Of a stretch of 64,000 nt of DNA, positions 46,427-64,000 are shown piece by piece. The position numbers and the translations under genes are program-made. The notes beneath the pieces were generated by a model, which saw nothing but the letters and a program-made list of their open reading frames with translations, did not search any database and was not told the origin of the DNA. Position 1 is the stretch's first letter. Each line of letters starts with the position of its first letter. This stretch comes from Oasisia sp. SBJ-2009 (taxonomy: Eukaryota > Annelida > Polychaeta > Sabellida > Siboglinidae): positions 44,437,161 to 44,501,160 of the forward strand of contig OZ024860.1 in the NCBI GenBank assembly GCA_964017155.1. Reading direction: 5' to 3'.

Positions 46427-47120
46427 TTTAAATGACATTTAACATATTTTACACAAAACGAGAAAGCAACACATGAAAACTAATGCAAATGCAATCTTCA
46501 TTCATAGCAATAGTTGCAGAATGCATTCCAGGTATACTATGATTGAACTATGTTCAACACATCGAACAAGCAATCGATATTGGAAAAGTTCCTTATCCAA
46601 TATCTGAAGAAAATGTAAAAAGGAAGATGTTTATGTCCAGCGTGCTTCAAATCTAGAAACCATTAAAAAAGCAAATACGGCTCTAACAACCTATCTATTG
46701 AGTATATTGATTAGTTAGTTAATATTTTAATCAATTTCAGTTTGTTTATTCTTGACCCTATGCCTAGCATGGTTCCATGTGTATCCAAGTCAGAGCAATA
46801 TCATACGGCAGTTGCCCGACTGCAGGGCCGCCATCTACGACATCACCGGTCTAGATTATATCCAATTAGTTCCCGCCAGGAGGACGCGGAGCATTTCTGA
46901 ACAGTAGTCTAGAAACAGTCCGCTAACTAACTACCGACCTTGTCCCAGCAGTACGCCAGTCCACGCAGCTGTCACGTAAACGTTTAGTTGTTGTTCCTAA
47001 CTGTTCGAAAACAAGCCTTGTTACACTTACTTCCGTTATTAGAAGATGTATAAATTAACTGACAATGTATATACTAATACAACGTAATGGTGAATTATCA
47101 TACAGCACAGTATGAAGTTT
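46425..47120. other. Unassigned intergenic DNA
   Basis: No gene or element recognised. Confidence 0.4.
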
Positions 47121-47124
47121 GTAA

Positions 47125-47245
47125 GATCGTCGCGCTTTATAAATTACGCCCTGGCAGACTTGTTCAATCGTACACCATCTCGACCACTGTTATGAAGAAT
47201 TCAGCCACGATGTAATAAACGCGCGAAGACTATTCGTACATAAAA
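47125..47245 (-). mobile_element. SINE fragment (same family)
   Basis: The reverse complement carries CTTCGCGCGTTTATTACATC, GTGGCTGAATTCTTCATAAC, GGTCGAGATGGTGTACGATT and GAACAAGTCTGCCAGGGCGT, collinear with the body of the 38.7-kb copy. Confidence 0.75.
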
Positions 47246-47249
47246 GAAA

Positions 47250-48050
47250 AGGGTTATTTCGAATAATTCGGTAACTCCGCGGGTGATACCAATGGCATAA
47301 TTAGCATGTGCTGCGTGCAGTTCCATAGTTGGAGATAAGGAGTTGTAGAAATACTGTAATACAATTGTTGTTGCTCCTCGCGTCGGTAACATTTTATTTC
47401 TTATTATTTCATAGCTTTGTGTCTTTTTACAATTTAATTAATGAAGCCTAGCTAAAAGTCGCGCCAAATACACAACATGTCATGAAATTCGAATTGAAAT
47501 CGCCCTTCTTGTAGCATAGTTATTGATTTTACGCGCACAACTAATTTTCATTGCCCTCGAAATGTCTGTGCTGGTCAATCAAACGTGAACTTTAAGCAGG
47601 ATATGTCATCGTTTAAAGAATATTTTTGGAAGTCGTTTCCGTACTTAAGGACAGGATCGATTGTCATGTTTCGCTGTTGTTTCTGTTTTTATTTCACTGA
47701 CTCATTCGTGCATCATTAATCATTAATATTATAGTTGAAATTCACCGTCTCGTTGTCTCCAGCCACAAGCGTGCTCGCATATTTTGTATTTTACAGTTTT
47801 CGTCCAAGACCGCTTGTACCTCGAGCAATACACTTTCAGTGGTTACACTGTGGACACAATGTAGGACATCTGTATTTTCTAAACATCCTACATAATATAG
47901 TATTAACATTCTTACCGTTAATTGGGTAAATCGGTTGTTTGGTTCGTGAAACGTAATGAGTGCGCACAGTGTATCGTAAAATGCAGTTTAAACAATGGTA
48001 GATTAAAACCTTGCGCAACTAATACTATTTGGGGCGCCGCATCCACTTTT
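47250..48050. other. Unassigned intergenic DNA
   Basis: No supported gene. Confidence 0.4.
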
Positions 48051-48053
48051 TTC

Positions 48054-48194
48054 TCTGTCTCCTGTCTCTGTGTCTCTGTGTCTCTGTGTCTCTGTGTCTC
48101 TGTGTCTCTGTGTCTCTGTGTCTCTGTGTCTCTGTGTCTCTGTGTCTCTGTGTCTGTCTGTCTGTCTGTCTGTATGTATGTATGTATGTATGTA

Positions 48195-48225
<31 letters not shown>

Positions 48226-48234
48226 ATGTATGTA

Positions 48235-48269
<35 letters not shown>

Positions 48270-48290
48270 ATGTCTGTCTGTCTGTCTCTC

Positions 48291-48340
<50 letters not shown>

Positions 48341-48428
48341 ATACACACAACACACAACACACAACACACAACACAGAACACACAGCACATACACGCACAC
48401 GCACACACGCACGCACGCACGCACACAC

Positions 48429-48478
<50 letters not shown>
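48054..48478. repeat. Composite pyrimidine/CA microsatellite
   Basis: (TGTCTC)n, then (TGTC)/(TGTA)n, then (TC)n to about 48340, then AACACAC and (CA)n. Confidence 0.96.
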
Positions 48479-48480
<2 letters not shown>

Positions 48481-48689
48481 CCAATATCCATTACAGTCAC
48501 TCAAAAACACGACAGCGTTCAGCTTAAACTCCCTACTTTATCGGTCGATACAGCTCCACGTCAACCAACACAATTAAGCCCCGTGAGACCAACACGACAA
48601 TCACAACTCTACCGGTCAAAGAACGCCGACCGTCGCCTTTCATCGCACAACAATTTCGTTAAATCGGCAGAGAGAAGCGTTTTTTGTGA

Positions 48690-49124
48690 GACGCCCTGAT
48701 TTTTTCCCGAGAGACAGCGCGACGTATGAGCGTGTTTAATTGCGAAAGAATGTCATGCTTCACCGGGCGTGCGAGTGACCACCGAAGCGTAACATTGCAT
48801 TAGCATGAAACTAATCGATGCCGTTTGATGAGCCCGGCCGATTCACCGCAACTTTGCGACGGACAGCTTGACTTGCGACGCGCTGGCTGGTAGCGGGAAG
48901 TGGCCGGCTTAGCTCCGGTCTAATTACCTCAGAGCTCGCGCTATCGATCCCACGCATGCTAATGACGTCAGAGGGCAGCTGTCATCGCGCGGCGTCAAAA
49001 GTTCTAATAACTTCAGTCGGTTTCCAAGATTCCATCTTCGTTGAAACTTAAAACGAAAGTGCGCGCGAAGGTCAGATTGGCTTATTAGAGAATCTCACGA
49101 CATTTCCATCATCGCCTGACATAG
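48690..49124 (+). promoter_or_regulatory. CpG-rich block with possible non-coding first exon
   Basis: GC/CpG-rich unique sequence (about 48720-49080) followed by CATAG|GTGAGT at 49125. Its position 3 kb upstream of the exon with the initiator ATG makes it the best candidate promoter and 5' UTR exon of the plus-strand gene. Confidence 0.33.
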
Positions 49125-49674
49125 GTGAGTATCATATCCGTGATAGGGTTTTTTCATTATATTGATTTTGTGTATAGTAACACACGAAACACGATGCATT
49201 TAATTGCCGGTACGTTTGCAGGAAACGTGGAATTACGTCAACTTGCGTGTTGGTATTTTCGTAACCACCGTCTACATTACATATCGGGAAGAATTATTTG
49301 GCATACCGTCACGTGGTGCCTTCGCGCACAGCATCAGACAATTTAGAATCAAGAAAGAAAGAAACGTTTCAGTAATTGTTAAACTTGTGGATGCTATCAC
49401 GTGGTTTACGATATCTACAATAATAAATATTATACGCTGCGTGTAAAAATGACAGTTTTGTTACACTTTTATATCTGGGCTAAGGGTATTCTCAGCAACT
49501 GTCCTTAGAAAGAAAACATAATTTATACGGCGGCTTTAAATGATCATGATATTAAATGGAGACAGTCACGCGATCTGGTTTTACGAGTAAAGGTGTTGAG
49601 ATAGTTTAGCGATTTGGTGTAGTAGCGCTTCTTGTAAATCTTGCTAATTTCCATTTTCTTTGGAAGGTTGGCCA

Positions 49675-49775
49675 GTATGTTCAAAGGCAAGTTCCTATAT
49701 AGCGCAATATCCAGTCCTCAGGACCGTTCAAAGCGCTTTACACTTCACAGACCTGTTCACTCAGACTGTTGTAGT
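49675..49775 (-). mobile_element. SINE 3'-tail fragment (same family)
   Basis: The reverse complement contains GTGTAAAGCGCTTTGAACGG, TCCTGAGGACTGGATATTGC and GCTATATAGGAACTTGCC, nearly identical to the tail of the 38.7-kb copy. Confidence 0.8.
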
Positions 49776-49779
49776 TAAC

Positions 49780-51200
49780 ATCCTAGTGACACGGGTTCTC
49801 TTGAATCCTCTAATACAAACTATGCAGTTCTGCTCTGTATTGTTCTACCTGGTCCGTTTGACATTGATTGTAAGGCAAAACAGCCTTATCTTAGCAAGCC
49901 ATGGGTCATGGCGCTATGCTACGGTACCCCTGGCTGTTCATCTCCGCGATTGAGCGGAGTCTCGAACTGTACAATTACAGCAATTGACTTCGCCAGTCGC
50001 TACTGCGTCAGCCGTGGAAACAGTGCAAATACCCGTCCCAATTTGAAGACGGATATACGTTTGGTGAGAATCCCAATATAATGACCAGTTCACATCCTAA
50101 ACATTGCATATGACACGAGCAAAATGTGGCTGAAATCACTTAACAATATTGTATCACAATACCGGCAGTCGACCACACTCCTAGTGGGGGATTTCATTGG
50201 CTGACAGTAAAAGAGGATTTGTTAAAGAGATGTACCCGGAGTAGAGAAGGGGTGGTACTGACGTCATCAGCCGCAGCGACCCCTGGCGCGCACAGATGAG
50301 CAGCCCGCGTGCATTCGATATCAGAACAATTGTGAACTATAATTGTAACGTAAATTAAATATTTTGTTGTTGAGCCAAATCGATTTACAACAATACAATG
50401 AATATGTCCATAAGCCCCCCACCCACCCACCCAAAGGAAAATGATTAACATAGAGTGTCATCTACCAGGCGAATAATTTTGCCAGTCGTAAGTATTTTAG
50501 GTTACATTTTGTTGCAATAAAATATCATATCAGTTATCAGTTACAAGCGCAAAGGTTTCAATTTGTACGGTTTCTGTAACATAATATAAAATAATATACC
50601 ATTTTGTTTATACTATAATTTTTTTTATTCGAATTCGTGACGAATGGGACGCAATTGGCACCGTGTATGATACGCATTCGTTTATTATTGCTAATAACCT
50701 TGTGAAATGATCGATAGGCGAAAGGACAAATTTCATTCTGAGAAACATTAACTCGACACCAACAATCTGAAAAGTCATGATGACATCTCGCATCAATCGC
50801 GAAGCAATCTCATGACATCTTGGTACGAAGCCAAGTTGCTTTTATCTCAACGTTCTGTCGTTCGGTGCGTCCTCGATCCAGACTGCACCAATAGATTGTA
50901 TGGCACAGAGCGATTACACAAATTTAATTTCGTCGGTGTCACGTACGAATATATCACGGCGTGACTCACGGAAATGTGGGGGACAGTGGGGGAGATTTGT
51001 CGCGGTTGGAAGAGCGACCTGTGGGCGCTGGCGGTATCTGTGTCGTACTAATCACAATTAATCCGATTGGTGTTCGACGAGTTAAGCCAAACGCCAACAG
51101 GTGGCGGTGTCGGTTGTCGTCTCAAGCAATCATCAGCGTTGACTCCTGCAGCAGTAGGAATCAATCCTTAACTTAACACAGTTCAGTTAAGGTCAGACGG
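49780..51200. other. Unassigned DNA upstream of gene 3
   Basis: No gene or array that I can support. Confidence 0.4.
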
Positions 51201-51205
51201 ACATC

Positions 51206-51746
51206 TTAAAGGGATACTCTAGTCAGTGAGAGACTCACAGTAGTTACTCACATATGTATAACATATTGGTTGTGCAGAGTAATCATGAACAAAGATCGTT
51301 AATAAACAATTAATTATAGTATAATTGTACCATAAGTCATGCTATCTTGCATCCAGGGCGCTGCCATCTCGAGGCACTGAACCAGTGACGTAACCCCAAT
51401 CGTTTACGTCACTGGCGCATTGTTGGAAGACAAAGCTTGGCGGAAGTCTCGCGCTTAATTGTGATAGTGATGTAAGCAAATCGCGACGTGCTAGATACAT
51501 CAAATACCGTGGGACAAATGTAGGATGTTCGAACGTGCATGCGCCTGTGACGTAAACTGCTTACGTCACTAGCACATGCACGTTCTGTGCCTCAAGATGG
51601 CAGCGCCATGAATCCAAAACAACATTTTATGGTAGCATTATACTGTGATTTTTTTTATTTTGTGCACAATTACTGTGCAAAACCAATGTATTAGACATGT
51701 GTGTATAGATGCTGTGAACCTCTCATCGACTGGAGTATCCATTTAA
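51206..51746. mobile_element. 541-bp TTAA-flanked palindromic element
   Basis: Left end TTAAAGGGATACTCTAGTCA and right end (inverted) TTAAATGGATACTCCAGTCG. Pairing continues through GAGAGACTCACAG / GAGAGGTTCACAG, CATATTGGTTGTGCA and GGCGCTGCCATCTCGAGGCA to the centre near 51476, so the arms are about 250 bp each. TTAA at both ends suggests a piggyBac-type non-autonomous element. No ORF of note. Confidence 0.85.
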
Positions 51747-52139
51747 GACTTGCGTACCTTTATTTCAGATGTAGACAAAGCTCGTTTCCTGTTTCGATTT
51801 CTTTGGTTTAGTCTATATGGAAACATGCCTGCGTTGACCCAGTGTCAAAATGAATGCCCTTGGTAATTTTTAAGCTACCCACAATTTAAAATATTGGCAA
51901 ACTCTCAACTAGCGTCTCTCAGTCAATCCTTCAGGCGGCAGGACTGAGGCGAGTGTGTAGGTGACACGTTGACAGTCCTATGCCCTCTGTCTCTGTCGCA
52001 ATTAGACCTTTGAGTGACGCACTCTTTGAAGAACAATATCGACGAACGCTAGAACATATCGCTCTACCATCTGTCATCTCGTAACGCTTTCTTAACGAAA
52101 TGTCTCAGCTTTAACCTAATTATCGTGTTTTTTCCGTAG

Positions 52140-62162
<10,023 letters not shown>

Positions 62163-62859
62163 GTGAGTCGATCGTCTCTGTTCCTTCAGAACCGGAAGTG
62201 CGATGTTTTTTCTTATGCGCATGCCCTACTGACATAATGAGAGACGGTATCCGGGCGAAAGTTGGGCTGAACCATTCGCGGGGGTGGGCGGTTGGTCTCG
62301 TGAATAAGTGGGAGACGGTAGGGGTGTGAGGTGGGGATTGTGACCGCCGTGTTTTGAAATGTCACCCTGCTGTCAGTCTAAATTTCAAAGTTTTACCGTG
62401 TGCATTAATTAGTAATACGTGTGTCCGTTGACAAAATATCGGCATGTCGCCAAAGGCAAAGTCTGAAAAGGAGTGCTTCAGTAAGTGTTGTAAGTCTAAA
62501 GGCTTCAATCAAGGACATGTTGAACAGTATTCCCTCCTGTCTCGGGAGAGTTTCTGACGGTAAAATAGTCAAGTGGGCTCCATCCGTGAGCGCTTAATTG
62601 TGTTTCACCAATTCAGATAATACATATATGTTTATATCGTAATGGCGGTTATGGTGGGAGAGAAAGGTAAACAACCCGGACTGTATGGGCAAAGGAGAGA
62701 ACAACAGCTGCATGGCTACCCTGGCGCACTGACCAGACCTTCAAAGTAATGTCAGGAGATTTCCCTTTCGAATCCTCTTTTGCTGCCGTTTCGAACCTTC
62801 GAAACAACAGCACGAGCACACACGTCAATACACTCCATGCAACTAAGTAAATGAACATC

Positions 62860-62945
62860 TGTTTTAGCTGTAGTGGACATTTTTGCGCGAATGTTTTTCG
62901 CGCATTAATTACAGCGTGGCTGAACCTTTTCCACAAAATCGACAT
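62860..62945 (+). mobile_element. SINE fragment (same family)
   Basis: GTGGACATTTTTGCGCGAAT, TTTCGCGCATTAATTACAGC and GTGGCTGAACCTTTTCC match the middle of the SINE at 45.9 kb. Confidence 0.65.
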
Positions 62946-62949
62946 GCAT

Positions 62950-63712
62950 TTCGATTGAACAGAATACAGTGAAAAGCGCCTTTAAAATTCATAATGAGTG
63001 GATTCCCAGCTTGGCTGAAGGGCATACCGTTTTATACCCAGTAGTACAGCCATTTGTATGATCATCCACTTACATAATATGTCTGATGATGATTTTTCTA
63101 CGATGAATATGTACATTTCAGTAACTAATTTACGTAGCGAGTGTCACACCTGTGGCGCCGCGCGGTGAACGAGTTTAATTCGTTAATTACTCACAGTGAC
63201 AACGCAGTCCTTTGTTGTTCATTATCGCCGACAGACCAGCCGTTTGGTTACATTTAACATGTAATATAATTATCATCAATAATTGACGTTGCCAGCGTCG
63301 AAGAGGTGACTAGTAACACATAGTGTCACTGGCGAGCGACACCCACTTGCCCTACAGGGGTGTTATTTAGTGCGGTCGGTGCACGACCAATGTCGTGTTA
63401 ATGTCACTGATTGCATAACGTCACGTACAAAAGCAAGTACCGTTGTGATGCACCGAAAGGTGTCAACAGGTCGCAGACTAGGTGAACTTGTTAATTGTAA
63501 AAATTGTCAACTCATTTACCAATCTGGAGATTTGGTGTCGCGTAGTGTAATTTCTGCTGCTGTTTTATCTCGTGTGGTCGTTGCACTTTATAAATTTTTT
63601 TTAATCCTTATATGCATTCCCATAACTACATCAGCTGTTACATTTTATAATATGTTTTTTGTGTGTATAATTCTAAATTATGTATTCATACCTTTACAAC
63701 ATAGACAATCAG

Positions 63713-63715
<3 letters not shown>
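62950..63715. other. Gene 3 intron or downstream DNA
   Basis: No further exon of gene 3 recognised; open frames here lack the family's cysteine pattern. Confidence 0.4.

Positions 63716-63801
<86 letters not shown>
63716..63801. repeat. (TA)n microsatellite
   Basis: About 42 TA units near the end of the window. Confidence 0.97.
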
Positions 63802-63806
<5 letters not shown>

Positions 63807-64000
63807 CTACAAAACTATACATAGTAAACCATAACACATTGACATATACAATTACTAATTATTATTGATACAGTAGGGGACTTGAACAGTCTTTTGTCTT
63901 AGTTCATTGCATGCGTCCAGTGATACTTACTATATAGAAACGTAATAATTACGTCAATACAATACGCACGAACATATTTTGACATTCTTCGACGGCATTC

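Noticed and set aside
63370..63834. 154-codon plus-strand frame as a further exon of gene 3
   Set aside because: It runs into a TA microsatellite, lacks the family's cysteine pattern and has no convincing acceptor.

Overview
The window is nuclear DNA of a multicellular animal. Coding exons are small, bounded by GT/AG splice sites and scattered among long introns. The background is AT-rich, CpG is not depleted in the unique blocks, and there is no operon structure. Protein content plus tRNA-derived SINEs, LINE tails and palindromic MITEs suggest a marine invertebrate, possibly a lophotrochozoan; I cannot name the species. A large share of the window is tandem repeat, much of it almost perfect over 0.8-2.6 kb.

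Three genes can be built. (1) TAF7, the TFIID subunit, on + from about 380 to 13015. Ten exons join in frame to 353 codons, close to the length of human TAF7. (2) On -, running from 24297 down to about 16757 or 17971, a single-pass membrane protein with a signal peptide, one LDL-receptor class A module, a transmembrane helix and a cytoplasmic tail with PPSY and LPAY motifs. It is convergent with TAF7. (3) On +, starting at 52179 and still open at the window end, a secreted or ectodomain cysteine-rich protein. Its pattern recalls the invertebrate families I remember as DUF7042-DUF7045. Genes 2 and 3 diverge across a 28 kb region in which CpG-rich unique blocks alternate with satellites.

The most unusual signal concerns repeat position. 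In TAF7 the 3' splice site of exon 3 and the first exon bases have been copied into a 25-copy, 32-bp array lying in the intron directly upstream. In the LDLa gene the same thing happened at the LDLa exon: a 47-bp unit made of intron end plus exon start, 14 array copies beside the real one, with a second block 4 kb further upstream. TAF7 exon 9 also carries a 24-bp duplication of its 5' splice site. So splice-site-spanning tandem duplication occurs at least three times in two neighbouring genes. The TAF7 array also creates a GTATGT donor-like motif in every unit, so each unit can be read as a 21-nt phase-0 microexon.

The rest is mobile and repeat DNA: two TTAA-flanked palindromic elements, several other foldback elements, a tRNA-SINE family with at least six copies or fragments, a LINE tail of about 106 bp with a 13-bp target-site duplication, and many micro- and minisatellites. 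Long open frames in these repeats are artefacts of repeat periodicity.
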